Part shown: piece after piece, positions 48,001-61,400 of the stretch
Numbering within the stretch: position 1 is the stretch's first letter
Layout: every line of letters starts with the position of its first letter
DNA from: Lineus longissimus
Lineage: Eukaryota > Nemertea > Pilidiophora > Heteronemertea > Lineidae
Direction: 5' to 3'
Length of the DNA stretch: 64,000 nt
Assembly (NCBI RefSeq): GCF_910592395.1
Contig: NC_088310.1
Span: 193,501 to 257,500 of the forward strand
Notes under the pieces: generated by a model
Databases searched by the model: none
Told to the model about the DNA's origin: nothing
Seen by the model: the letters and a program-made list of their open reading frames with translations, nothing else
Position numbers and translations under genes: made by a program

Positions 48001-51000
48001 GACATCGCGAACCAAATGCCTTCACAAACGTTAAGTGGATACGAACGGTTATAAAATGTCGTTGCAACTATCCGTCACCTCTGATGTAGGTCCTGCATCA
48101 AAAGAGTGATTGCGTCACTGCCACAGACAAAGGCAATGATGTGCTAACGAGGTCTTGGCCGTTAGAAATCCTTCAGATGTCCAGATAAACATGCCTCTGA
48201 CGCAGAGTAACATCCAAAGTTCGTTTTTACAACCAACGTTGTAAAAAGACTATGGCATAAGAATACCCGCTTGGTGCGGGACAGGAAACCTCAGAGGAGC
48301 CGGCAGTTTGATTGGAGTTGTCTCTGGCTCTCTGCTTCTTTCGAGTCCCAAACGAGCCCGATGACCAACACCAGACTTCTGCGCCTCTGTCGACCATGGG
48401 GAGAACTGGAACTGTTGCCTTACCACAGAAATGACGTAGTTTAAGTAGTTCGTATCAGAGACCTCCTTGACAACTAACGTGTAAACAGTGCTTCATGACG
48501 TTTGAGTGGGGTCCTTAATGCCTCCCAGGACAGTATTGAAGATGCATCAACGGAGGATGTTGTGATGAGAGGAATGAGTGATGGTCAATGTGGAAAGTAA
48601 CGAAGACAGGACACAATGTAGAATCAAATAATGGCTGGTTGTGACGAGGGATGCTAGAGAAGACTTCGCACTGTTGACTGACCTTCAATGAAGCAAGTAA
48701 AGCCGGTTTAAGTGCATATCATCTGTCGATGTCTCTGGCGTAGTCAAAAAGATTCGTCATCATCTGATACGGATGATGGCCCCTTGGCGGTGATCAAAGT
48801 TAATGTTCGGTTGCATGGTGCTTCTTTGAACTGGATATGATCTTTATAGATCCACAACTGTTGCCGAAGATGCATCCATCAGGGATCAGGAATGCGTCAT
48901 CTTGTCCGTAATCAATCACCGTGTGCCATATAAAAGTACATAAATCAACTGTACGATAATTGGTCAAGGACAGTGTTCCTGGGCAATACTTTCTTGGTCA
49001 GGATACTTGTGTTATACAGGAATGAGTGAACCCATGAGTTCTCCCCATTATCCTTGAAGGCACACTAACAGTCAGCGCTGGGTAAGAGAGACTGATGCCA
49101 GGCGAATCAGATTCATTCAATGTCACGGGCGTGCCGGGTCCCATTGTCAGTGTGCAAGCTGAAATGGGATGTGCCGCTGCACGTGTCAACGTTTGATATG
49201 CAACTATTGCCCGTGCATGACAGAGAGGATGTGAGCGGGACAGAAAGAGCTTCCTGAGACTTTTGGCTAAGCAGACAGGCCGGGCGGAAACCACCATGCA
49301 GGCAACCACTGTTCGTCTGTCCCGTAACAAGTGAAAAAGTCTCATTGAAAAAGAACAGCTGTCCTCGCCGACTCGCTGCATCCGTTAGGATATTCACATT
49401 GATACGGGCAAGAGGCTCGCAGCATGCATAAATGAAAAAGGTTTTTGGCAGTTCATGTTATGGCATTGCAGTATTTTGGCAATTCATGCTCGAACTTTCT
49501 GCACTTGGCAGTTTTCGGTGGTGAAGCCTTCTCGACTATTGATGAACAAAACAGATAGTATACCTGATGTGAATACACGCAGTATGCTACTGACATGAAG
49601 CGTCTGGCGTTATCACAATATGCAGCAATATTGGTATAAAAAACATAAATAAAGATCCTTTGTCAACCTTATTTTGAGAAAATTGAGTCAAGTGTGAGGC
49701 GAAGACAAACAGTTAATATGTCATGGGGCGTGAGCGCGCGACACGTGCCGGGAGAAATATCAACATTTCAAACCTTTTGTTAGAATGATATCGCACTTGT
49801 CAGGCGGGGTCGTGACTCAATTCGCGTGTTTTGGGTAGATTTCAACAGCCAGCATTAAAATGATGATTCATATTTTAATTCGTTTTAATTAGTCTGATCT
49901 CTTCTGTCATAACATCAATCATTGTCTCTTCCAAGAGCGCAATATCATTCAACTCACTCGGTAATCTTTGGAATGACATTTTACAGAAATGTACTGTAAA
50001 ATGAATGTATACTTCGGTGTCACCAATCTATACCCTGGGTAACTTACACTACCAAAGTAGGCAGTTCTGCCACGCGACATTCCGAAGTTTACCCAAGGTA
50101 CATAGCTTCAACGCGACATCGGGTATAGTTTAGGACTGTGTCACCACAGGACGACCCCCAGCTCGGAGACAAGTTTGACGTTCACATTCGAACATTGAGC
50201 GAGGGCAAAAGGCCTAATTTCAGAGCGGTTCTAGCAAGACATGACTTCAAGGAAATACCCTGTGCAATACATAATTACATTAGCTCAAAGCTATGGGAAA
50301 TGTCTCTAACCGGTCGACCTGTGGTCAAACCATTAATAGAGGCGAACGGTTTGTTTAACTAATTGATCAACATGTCAATTAACAAACCAATTTCCTTTCT
50401 CGATGAACATTCTAGCACCAGTTTGCTACAAATTCATAAAAACAGTATTTGTATTTCATTTAATACCTGGATGCACGCTATGTGAATAGCCCGCGGCACC
50501 TCAATAGCTCAGACCAAAAAGGTAGCCCTTGTGGTTGTGCCATCAATTGTCAGTGAAGACCTCTTCTGTTTTCCTTGTGTTAAACCATGAAAAGGGACAA
50601 AATATTGGCGATGTAAACAACGCAGATAAAGTGCTTCTGTTGTACGTTGAATATCTCACAGAAAGGCTCGAAACGAACCTGCCAATTTGAAGCGTTTCAA
50701 GTGTGCATACTATTAGAATCTCCGGGTTTAGAATCCGAAGGTGTTCTTGAATTGTTTTCAATGAAAGTTTATATCAAACTCACTTTGATCAGGTGCAGCT
50801 CAACAGCAAACAACAAACCTTTGCTAAAGGAAACGATTTTAAACCGATTCCTTGATTGAGTTAATCTGCAGATAGTTCAGGTACAATAAGGCTAAGGATG
50901 TAATGAGGGTGCAATAAATATAGTCTGAACTCAGGGAATCCACTTCCAGGGTTCCCGATCCTCGAGGTAGAGCCGCGAAAAACATCGGTTAACCACCTCC

Positions 51001-52844
51001 ATTGACCATTGTGCTGTCTTTCCAATTGAATATAGGAGAATATCTTGAACCATTATCGGAAGAGACACTTAAAGAGCACACGCCTAATTTCACCCTGAAT
51101 GAAATTGGTCAGTCAATGTGCATGAATGGGGCGCGGTAAACAACTAAAACCACAGCTGTTGACGCAAGCGTCTGATATTTGAAATATTTGAAAACCACAA
51201 AGGCCATTGAACGGTAAAAAATGCTAATGCCCAAGAAGTGTTTTGAATGATCTAAAGAATTTTAGAAAGACAGCTTAAGATATAAAGGAGGCTGCATGAT
51301 TGTCAAAGTAGGTCAACGGATCGTCCGACGAGGACATCACCAGCGCAGTCTCCAGCCGAGGTAGTCCATTGACCTTTAAGAATGAGGTTTATTGTTTGTA
51401 GGGATTCGTAGCTGTCACTGTCACTTGTGAGGGAGACGTGACAATGTAGATGGACTCAAAAGGATGGCATTCCCCACTGCTTTTTTATCAGGCTGGTTTA
51501 CATTCAATGGCACATGGTGATGTGTGTATGTATGATGTGCAGGGTGATGTCATTACTGCAGAGGTTCTTCATGTGATCTCCAGGGACAGGATAAGTGCAT
51601 CATGATGACAAATGAAGACCAATTGGTAACATACATGGATATGACATCAACCATGTCGCTAATGGTAGCATGTTATAACGATGATGGTGATGATGGTAAT
51701 GATGGCGAGAGTGTTCAATGCTAAGGGTGACAAGACTTACCAACAACATTAAAAGAAGAGGATTCTATCAATCATACTCCTACCTTCTATCCAGCTCTCG
51801 CTGTAACTCTAATACCCTCACTTCTAGCCCCGGAATCTCCTTCGCTTGAGTCTCTAATCCTTTCACTCTCTCTAAACTCAGCAAGATCACCGCTTTCGTC
51901 TTCTCAAACGTCTCTGCCATTCGCTCCATATGAAATGTCAAGTCTTTATTTTTCTGATTCGTTTCGTATAACCGACGTCTGGTCGCTTTAAGCTCACGCT
52001 GTAACTCCCTGATATAAGTCTCAGGATCCAAGTCACCTTCAGTCTCAACAGATAAGCTAGTATGTCCATTCCTCATTGCGGTATCCTTGCCTTTGCACGG
52101 AGATGTCGGAGTGAGAGTCTGATTGGCGTTATAGCACAGGCAGGCATTTTGAAAGTTTGACACGGCTACTTGTAAAGCTAAGCACCTTGAGTCACTGCAT
52201 TGGAGGGCCGCCCTCATGTCCTCTATAATCTCCCTTAAAGTATCAATCTCAACGTGCTTAGGATTCATCAGCGACAAATCCAGTTGGGATTGATCCATGT
52301 TTTCTCGTTTGGTTGAACAGAAATAACACTGTTTTGAACGGAGGTTTTCTAAATGCGGCACTTCAAACGAAACACTCCGTGTCTTCGGCGTGCTCGTGCC
52401 GAGATTAAACGTGTCCTGGTTTTCAAATTTGCAGGAGCAGTTAAGCTGGTCAGAAACCTTCCCAATATTCCAAAGTCTTTCTAATGCTTCCCTGTATTCC
52501 TTCTCGGCGTTTTTACACTCAAACGGCACGTACTCCATATTGCCTGTCCTCGCGAAGTGTCTGCAGAGTCGCGCGTGAAACTGCCTGAATGTGAGATCGT
52601 CTGCTACTCCGCCAACTACATCCGGGTAATACAGCCCAGTGTTGGCGCAGAAGGTATGAAAGTCGTCTGCGCGGATGAGGCCAGAGCGCCGAAAGTCCAA
52701 CTCCTCAAAAACCTGCTGCAGATACTGATCGACGGCTGTAGCCAGCACCTGGACCTCATTGTCCGCCTCTTTCCGTAAACCGTATCTATAGGCCAGCGCC
52801 GTCACGAATAGACCCGAGCCCTTTGTTCCGCCCTCATTCCCCAT
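45008..52844 (-). CDS. EFCC1: EF-hand and coiled-coil domain protein 1 homologue
   Basis: Six coding exons on the minus strand: 51784-52844, 46701-46822, 46385-46521, 45897-46055, 45478-45550, 45008-45123; 555 residues (human EFCC1 about 600). The N-terminus GLFVTALAYRYGL, then NEVQVLATAVDQYLQQVFEE and the EF-hand-like loop at residues 50-61 (LDFRRSGLIRADDF), match EFCC1 closely, as do LTFRQFHARLC and MRAALQCSDSRCLALQVA. The rest is largely heptad coiled coil (RELQRELKATRRRLYETN; LARLQEQVKSLMNEV type in exon 3). The loop has Arg at position 3, so calcium binding is doubtful. An in-frame stop precedes the chosen ATG at 52844. Exon 1 ends in phase 2 and joins exon 2 across a 4.96-kb intron. The last two exons are predicted from splice sites and frame only. 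Cellular role of the family is poorly known. Confidence 0.88.
46867..47026. repeat. Minisatellite, 40-bp unit, 4 copies
   Basis: Exactly four 40-bp units starting GTCTTGGTGGGCGTGCTGGA and ending GAAGGAGATAG. It starts 45 bases upstream of EFCC1 exon 2 (minus strand), close to the splice acceptor and probable branch-point region. Confidence 0.95.
47027..51783. other. Large intron 1 of EFCC1
   Basis: The frames of the flanking exons join directly, so no extra coding exon is needed. Open frames of up to 127 codons (for example 48998-49381 on the minus strand) have no splice support. A weak inverted pair (ACCCTGGGTAAC near 50033; GTTTACCCAAGGT near 50088) is the only structure noted. Confidence 0.5.
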
Positions 52845-53718
52845 TTTATACTTATCCAGTCTCCGCCGCCTGCCGTCGTCCACAATTCACTGCATCAAAC
52901 GTTAGAATTATAATAGCATTATCTCATGGCAATAAGTGTCCTGGGGTAATCAATGGATAAGCTGAATTACGATCCGGGGAATGTCGTTGGGAGTTAATGA
53001 AACTTTTGAATTGTCACGACTTTGAGATACCATATATAGCCTCTGGCGTATATTCTTTCCGGCTGTCTTCAAATCGATTGGCCAACAATACAAACGTACT
53101 CTACGTGACTTCTCCCGATATGATATCCGTGTTGTTCTGAGCACAAGTCGAAACTGCACATACTCTGCGCTGAGACAGCTAGTTTTAACCCGACGGTGAT
53201 GCCCTGTCAGATGATATGTGACACTTCAACTCACTCAATCAAAACTCACGTATTTGCTGAAATATACCACGGCAATTAGGCATTGAATGCATTACGTGAC
53301 AATCACTTTTAATGACACATTTATTGATTCGTAAAAGCGAACTTCGCGTGTGAAGTTGTGAGTTGAGAAACACAACTAATTAGTGTTTACTTATCAATCG
53401 TCTCACATGCCGTTAATTGCGTATGCTGGAAAGCCAAGTAATTATACTTGCTTTACCTGTAATTTGTTAATTGCGACGGATTAACTGCAGTGAAACTGTC
53501 CACACACCGCGCCATACAAATTGTCGTTTTTAACAATAAAGAGATGTAAGACCAACATGATTCCACAGCGCTAAAGAATAATCACCAAAATATGTGGCAA
53601 GCTCCATGAAAAATAAACTTCTAGAATGGTGATGCATTGTTGATTATGATTAGGCGGTATGTCCCAACGTGGACTGAAGCAGTTGTTACGGTGTGTCTTG
53701 GACCTGAAATGTTTAAGG

Positions 53719-53885
53719 AATTAATACCGAGCTGGCGGTCATTGGTTGTATAATCAAGACCGCTCGGGTAGACCGAAAATGCAGTCCAAAACCCGAGGCG
53801 CTTCGCCGAGGGTTTTGGACGTAATTTGAGGTCTACCCGAGCGGTCTTGATTATACAACCAATGACCGACAGCGAGGTATTAATT
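53719..53885. mobile_element. Fold-back transposon-like element
   Basis: A 167-bp nested inverted repeat. Outer arms AATTAATACC/GGTATTAATT enclose arms of about 40 bases (GCGGTCATTGGTTGTATAAT then CAAGACCGCTCGGGTAGACC and its complement). Inside these are GTCCAAAACCC/GGGTTTTGGAC and a GGCG/CGCC tip. The RNA or single strand would form one long hairpin. The right arm together with the related arm at 54258-54306 could equally be the ends of an element of about 480 bp. Confidence 0.8.
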
Positions 53886-54257
53886 TCTATTCTAAAAGGT
53901 TTCAAAATTAAACAAATTAAATACGATTTGAAAGGTATATATGTTCCGTTTTCGTCAAAGAATGATCCAGCCTGGTGTCCGGAACTCCGCCATATTGTTG
54001 CTTGTGAAGATGACGTCACGCAGCAAGGGAATTCCCAGTCTGCTAGCTCGATTTCTACCATTTCCTCGTCTTTGACCTCTTCTGAATCCTGACTGACGAC
54101 CTCGAAAGAGTCCTCGGGTATCCTCCCTACTTCACAAATCCCAATATATCGGGGAATATTTCAAAATCTCGTGTTCTTGACATTGTTTTGTGGGGCTGAG
54201 TCGTTGCTTCTTGGTGAAAATAATTCGTCTGCTAAAATTCAGAATTTTATACCTACC

Positions 54258-54306
54258 CAGGCGGTCATTGGTTACGATACCAAGACCGCTCCGATCAAAA
54301 CGAGGC
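54258..54306. mobile_element. Diverged copy of the fold-back arm
   Basis: CAGGCGGTCATTGGTTACGA then TACCAAGACCGCTCCGATC matches the left arm at 53735-53773 in the same orientation with several differences. It is inverted relative to the right arm at 53832-53872. Confidence 0.65.
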
Positions 54307-56433
54307 GTAATGTATTTTGTATTAGAAACAATGATATACTGTGACTAAGGCCTTTTAGAATAGTTTCCTCAGACAGGGCAATCAGAACAGGTCCAATCAA
54401 GGGAACAGGCTGTGACTATGTTCCAACTCTTAAACCTGGAGTACTGGTTCACGTAGCGCCAAGGACAGAACACAGGGATGTGACAACATTGTGCCAGTCA
54501 AGGACTATTTCCCAATCGGGAAAAGAGCTGTAACATACATGTTTCTTTGACCTGAACTGATCATTGTGGTCCGGGTGCACTTGTCCCGTGAGACTGTCAC
54601 AATCAAGCTGTAGTACCAATTATGGTCAGGCAAGCTGGACGTCACATTCTGGCGAGAACGGCTGTGACGATGTCTTAAGCAGACTTATCCATTGTGGCCA
54701 GGCTTCACGTGTCTTGTACCCACGATCACAGGGAAAACTAGTTACTACAACAGGCTTCACTCGTCCTCCTCTATGAGAACCTGTCACAACCAATGTGAGG
54801 ACAGCAGCTGTCGCAATCTTTAAGCTATCATCAACTGGCTACTGTCAGTTGTTTTAAACAACCGTGGCCTGGGAGAATCAATTTGTTTCCTGGATTAAGA
54901 ACGGGCACTCACGATGAAGAAATGTACAAACAACAACGTCATTTGTGAAACTTTCCAGTTTTTATTCGATAGGTTCAGGACAAATATGAATGTTCCACTC
55001 ACAATGGTGTAATCATCGGTCGATATTAAGAATCACTAATTGGTTTTACCAAGCCTGAAGTTGTCTCCTTCGTTCTTATTCCTCAGTCCCGATTCTCAAG
55101 TAAATTACTTTATTCCTGGTTCTCAATGCAAGGGCTAAGTCAGTGATGCATTAGTAAGGGCTAAATGCAGTTACTAATGGCAAAAGGCTATGCTAACCCA
55201 AGCCATAGCCGCCCGAAGATCCAAAAGAAGTAGAATCTGGAATAAGAAATATTTTAAAGAATTCAACGTCAACATGATATTATACCAGCAGATATCTCCA
55301 ACAAGCTACAACATTGTGGGAAAAGGTGGCGCTCCAGTTTGGTAGGATTTGTATCCGGTGTAGCAGTTTAGAATGACCCCTGGGAAAAGTTTTCTTTCGT
55401 ATTCGTTGGTGTTGGGTAACGAGATGGTCCTTCTGAGACACATCACCTTACCTGTATACCTCAGAGATTAAAAGCGGGACACTCTTCATCCAGAGTTCCC
55501 TATTCGTCTCCGTGGGAGTGTTTTCACGTAGGTAGGAATAGGACAGCTGGCTTGCATCCATCAATGGTTGGATGCCGGGGTCACTAGTTAGAAGGCAGTT
55601 GGTCCATCACCCTGAAAATGAAATAAAGACATAGTGAGTTACAATGGAGTATCTCAGAAGCTTCATCCTGATTTCATAGAGACTGAGTTTGGTTCGAAAC
55701 TCATTTTAGAGTGACATCAGACTAGCGCTGTGATTGTGCACGATTGGTATTTATTGTCTGATGAGTAGGTCGACTATTTCATCACTGAGATAATCGTGCA
55801 CCTCAATTTGGATGTTTCTTTTCTTGAACTGTGATTTTCGATCATATTCATCAGATGCAATCTCCGTTGTATTTTTCATTCAAAAGAAGTGGTTATCTTA
55901 TTGCTGATTGCCATGTTGTATATCAACCTGGGAACTGCCACCACGTCAGTGCGATGACTTCTCATCCTTGCTTTTACACCCCATGGGCCAGATTCATCAT
56001 GGGTCTCCTGAAATTGTGAGACAGATCAAGGTTAGTGTTAAGCCATGGTCATGATCATGATGAAGATTCTCTTTCCAATAATTTCATCACAAGGCCCATC
56101 TTCCAGTTAGGCAATCACAATGCGAATGTTGACTTGATCTGCTACTTCAGCTTTCCTGGCAAGAACATGATGACCGCTGATGGTCATTCAGATTGCACCA
56201 GTAGCAATACTAATAGGGTATTTATAGCTTTGAATCAGATGAGGCACAATTGCAAACTGCAGACTATAGGCTTCTCCAGCCGCCTCAATGTATGTTGGAT
56301 CAAACATCACACTTGGTCTCCAACAGTAAAGATGACCAGGAAAACATTTGATCTGTTTTGGTCCTTCTTTTCCGCTAAACCTGAGGGTGAACACATTGAC
56401 TTTAACCTGCTTTCATTTAGCAGTTAATCTATT

Positions 56434-56870
56434 AGTTACCACTGTATGCCTTAGAGGGGGCAGAATGGTACTGTCTGGACAAGAAGCCTCTCCCACAGCC
56501 CCAGGAATATTGGATAGAACGGCACTGTACTGGGTCCCAGTAATAAATATTGCCATAAAGACATATGATATTGTTCTGGGACTTATGTAAGATTAGTTTT
56601 CTCCGCCAAACCCAAAACTGAAGGATCAACGACCTGTGTTTAGTCACTTTGTGAGTTACCACTGTATGCCTTAGAGGGGGCAGAATGGTACTGTTTAGAC
56701 AAGAAGCCTCTCCCACAGCCCCAGGAATATTGGATAGAACGGCACTGTACTGGGTCCCAGTAATAAATATTGCCATAAAGACATATGATATTGTTCTGGG
56801 ACTTATGTAAGATTAGTTTTCTCCGCCAAACCCGAGATTGAAGGATTAAAATCCTGTGTTTATAGGCTAA
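56434..56870. repeat. 220-bp tandem duplication, two copies
   Basis: Copies start at 56434 and 56654 with AGTTACCACTGTATGCCTTA. They stay almost identical through GACTTATGTAAGATTAGTTT, with differences mainly near their ends. A recent local duplication without coding content. Confidence 0.9.
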
Positions 56871-58453
56871 CAAATGCAAACACTTCCACTGAACCCCCTA
56901 CAAGAGACGAGTGGCTCTTCGTCTCTCCGACTTTGACACCCTACTACGAACATATCAATAGATCAGCCAGCGGTCCTCGGTGTCGCCGCGTGGGTTACGT
57001 CCAGAGAAACTTGTTTGCAAGTGCCAAGGAACCAACTATCTGACATCCATAACCAGCGTATTCCCTATTCATGCCAGTTATAGTCGGGTGCTACACCACA
57101 GTCGGGATAGTGGAGCCAAGTGAATGATTATTTAGATTCAAAAATCTTCTAAAACATTGTGGCACATTAGGTTTGCGGTCACGACAACCTCTAGCCATAA
57201 ATTTCAAACTGCGCAGTTTACTCCCGGCTTGTCTGCGTGACTATTAATACAATAAAAACCTGTTGAAACCAAAATAGACATTCATCAAGCAAAAACACAA
57301 GGCCCTTACGTTATGCTGCAGCAGTTTTGACTTGATTTCCCGAGCTTTGAAGTCCTTTTTACGTTTGAAATCGGAGAAAGCGTTCTGCGATGTACTTCCT
57401 CGTTCATACACCAACCGACTGGCGTTCAAATCAACCGCGAACGATCATGGCCAAAGACAATACATTTGACGTCACACCACCCGTGCATTACCCCTGTACC
57501 TCTCTTGTGATTGGCCGGCTGAGCGTCCACTTGTGTATTATGATTTTTCAGTCCTTTGTTCTGTTATTGGGTCAATTGACTGTCAAAAATGTGGATGACT
57601 GGGCTATAGCATACATACATGTACATGTACATTGACTGAGCTATGGCCATGGAAAGAAATTACCTTGGGCAGGTTGACTTACGATGGACGAAGAATGGAA
57701 ATGCATTTTATCGTTCGTGATGTGCATTTTGATCTTCTATTGAACATACATATTGACCAAGTGCACAACAAAGTTGATTTCAAAATCTCAAATTTCGAAA
57801 AATCAGTTACAGCATCAAAAATATAAGGCTCTTACATAAACTTAACATTTTGGATCTCACTCTTTGGTTGGGTCACATGATCAGGCAAGGGCAGCTAATC
57901 GGTTGTAACAGAGCATCACTAATATCTCTGCTCATCGATGAAGACCTGATATTTATGGACGAACTGCCCTTGCCAAATCAACTTATAACAGCTTCCGCCC
58001 ATTTTGCAAATGACCGTTATCAGTCCGGTTAGTCCATAACAAATTATCATCAGCTGGTCCATCTCTCACCACTTTTCAAGCAGAGGTGACACACACTCTA
58101 CATGTACACTACTGAAACAAGGTCTCTCCTTGGCTTTAACATAAAACCTTTAGAGCTTTCTCTGGAGATGTCGTCATGTCCGTGGCTGGAACCATATGGA
58201 AAGTCTTACCAAGTCGATGTCAAGTCCTCAAAGTGCAAAATACTCAAAAACCTTTACTTTCATACCGGTATATTTTATCTGATGCCGTTATGATGTCAGC
58301 CATCATTTTCACCCCTGCCATCCGGTTGGAAGTGAAACTCGCTGATAACAACAGTCAACTCCGACTGAGGCACAACACATTAACAGATAGCAAATCGTCA
58401 ACACACAAAGATCGTACATAACATCCACAAGGATACTTTAGCGAGGCTATATC

Positions 58454-61400
58454 ATGTCTTTCACAAATTATTTGACGTTTGAGCTAGGAATACTTGGATT
58501 GCTTTGTTGGTGTGTGAGAGAGCAGCAAGCAAGTAAGTAAGCGCTATTCGCAATGACGGCAACGTTAGTCCAGCAGTATGCTTCGTCGCTTGTTTTTCCT
58601 TGTGAACGAGAATTTGCCAGGGCTGGAGGACAGGAATGTCCTAAATGTTAGTATAAGACCATGATTCAATCCGCACATGTACAGATACATCTAAGTTGTC
58701 TTTTAAAAGTTCACTTGGGGTGCAACCGGACATTTCCTCAGGCAATTTATGAATATATCTCATATGACGATAATATTCTTTCTCTGCCGTGAAGCACAAA
58801 CAGTCATCTTAATCCGTCCTTGTCTAAAGTGCCTCACTTTATTCCTCAGTTGTCACCATGGAGGCTCATTCTACCCAACCATACCGTCTTAAGCGCATCG
58901 TTCGTTCCTTTCTCCAGCAACCCAAGTAGGCCTCGAAATACTGCCCAAGTTACCGGGGTCCTGCGGCTACGCTTTAGTCGCCGAAGTCGGGGTGAAGAAG
59001 ACATTCACTTTTAGCGTCAATATGAGAATTGGCATGCTTTACCGCGATATCTGCAAATGGAAATTCATTGGTGAAAATAAAAACGTACGTAAAACTGCTC
59101 CCATCGTACACATGCAGTTGTGCCGTGGTGGTTGTGCTGGTTTTAATATCACCAACAGATGGCGCCAGCTGCATTATCAAATGATTCCGTGAAGAATGTG
59201 TCGCCCCTGGTGGTGGAGAAGCTAATACTAGTAAGCACATCTTTCATGGCGACATCAGAGTTCCTCTAAGATCTGCAGCGATATATGAAAGCATTATTCT
59301 TTATTTAGATTTCAATAGCAAGGTATCTGTGGCTTTATTTTAAGACTACCAACAACCGGCCCCTCTTACGGACGATTGAATTACCCCCTTTCAGAGAATA
59401 GGCTACTTATTTGTTAACGATTTCGTCGTCTTCGAATCCCCTGGTTGCAAGAAGGACTTCGTGAGCATCCGCGACACGGATAATGAACAAAGCCTGATCG
59501 GCAAGTACTGCTCCCCTCGGCAAATTCCACAGACCAAGAGGACGACTGCGGGCTCCACGCTTATAGTCAATTTCCAGTCTATCACAGGCTTCTCCTCAAG
59601 GTTTAGCATCATGTATTGGGCCTTCGAACAGTCGGAACGTGAGTTAGACTTTTTGACATTGCCTCATAAAGAATCCATGCGCAGTTCATTTGGACCTTTG
59701 ATCGGGGATGCGTACAGCGCAAACGATCACCGATGACATGGACTATAATGCCTCGAAGATGAAGAGTTTCTTTTCTCTGGACGACCTCTGATCGGGACGG
59801 AATCTTGAAATATCACTGTCAAATCCATAACATTATCATTCGGTTTCAAGCACTTGTGTGTTGTCGTATATATATTTATTCAAATACCACATCTTCTTTA
59901 CACATTTGAATGTAGGATGTTCTGCCACATTGTACCTAGGACTCAGATGGCCGAAGGCGAAGGCTGGCGAAACGGTTTCGATAAGATGTCACACCGGTGA
60001 GTATAATGGATTTCTAAATCAGTTTGAAGCATACACCTGGACACGAACTTCCTTAACCTTGTTGAAAATACTTTACAACGACAATTGTCACCAAATAAGT
60101 GTAGCATTGCTTGATCTTAAGCTGATGCAGTGCTCACTCGAGCTGGCCGTGGGTCCCGGCTTACCAAAGCAAAACGACCTGAGTGTTGGACCCATCTCTA
60201 GACCGAGTCTTCTCCTGTTTCACCATACAGCTGGCGACGCCACATGGCTCTGTGGGCAAGATGGTAAATATGACCCTGTGGGTCCAACCCTCGATAAGGA
60301 CTGCATCGCTCAGATCCTGGAGGAGACTGTCAAGGGTATGTCATCATCAGTGAAGGGCGGGAGATCTTCGATGGAGTTATTACAGGTATAAGTTGAATTA
60401 TATTTCTAAAGTCTTGCTACATTTTGTCGCTCTATCATGATTCTTACAAGCAACATCCAGATACTCCGATCATGCTATAACAAACATCACTTCCTCTTCC
60501 AGGATATGATGCACATAGCCGACCGCATGCTCTCAGCCGTGGGTGAATCTGCCTTTGGTAGGTTTTTAACAAGACCAATGCCATGTCAGTAATACTGCCG
60601 AAGGTTTCAGTTAAACCACGGCATATGATCCTCACTTTACCCGGCACTTTCTCCCGATCATGCATTATAGCCAAACATATGAATCAAAATGAAGAAAATA
60701 CGGTATTTCCGACTGTCCTGTACAGTGGATGCTAAGCTAACCGATGACTGACAAACAGTCAGGGGCTGTCTTCACATACAGTGACATCTCGTTTGTACCT
60801 TCCGCTGTCTGTGATCACCCCCCCCCCCCCCCCCCCGCCAAAACTTCCTGATAGCCTCGTGCCGTCTTTCCGCTTTCCCCCTCGATGACACCCACTCCAG
60901 CTCGGGTGGTGCCTCCGGGGACGGGTCGAAAACTCGACGATGCTCATCTAAAGACCAACTGTCCGTTGTTATAAGAGACCCTCACAGCAACGTTCATTTA
61001 AAGCACTCGCACTTACAGGAAAAGAAGCACCAGCTCCTCCAAAGCTTGGCTAACTCGATAGAAGAATCAGCATTAACCATTGCCTTGGCTGAAGATAAGA
61101 CGCTGACAATAACACAAGGACAGATAGGTGGGCAGCATCAGTTTTCATGTCATAAGTCAAATCTTCTTGTGAAACTCTTGAGGAGTTTAATGTTGTTTAC
61201 TCGGAAATAAATAAACCGTACGAGGCCTATCACTACAGTGCTGTCCAGGCACCCGTATTTCCGTGGATTGGGTGAAAACCGTCATGATAGCCTCGAAAAT
61301 CCCATTAACGCTGTCCTCCTGGCACTTTTACTGACTCTTATTGCGATTCCGGCCTCTTTTCTCGGTGATTTGCTTTCTCAAAAATAGGCTATAAGATACA

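Larger units (their letters stand above)
52845..58453. other. Intergenic region between divergent EFCC1 and adhesion GPCR
   Basis: Should hold both promoters. It also holds a fold-back element (53719-53885), a related arm (54258-54306) and a 220-bp tandem duplication (56434-56870). Between 54360 and 54800 loosely repeated words around CTGTGAC/CTGTCAC hint at a decayed tandem repeat. I see no convincing gene. Confidence 0.5.

Noticed and set aside
48998-49397. Two overlapping minus-strand frames (up to 127 codons) in EFCC1 intron 1
   Set aside because: No family likeness, no splice sites in the right phase, and flanking EFCC1 exons already join without them.
50138-50362. 74-codon plus-strand frame
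   Set aside because: Begins with GTG inside EFCC1 intron 1, antisense, without splice or homology support.
53621-54061. 146-codon minus-strand frame
   Set aside because: It runs through both arms of the fold-back element, so the open frame reflects the repeat rather than a gene.
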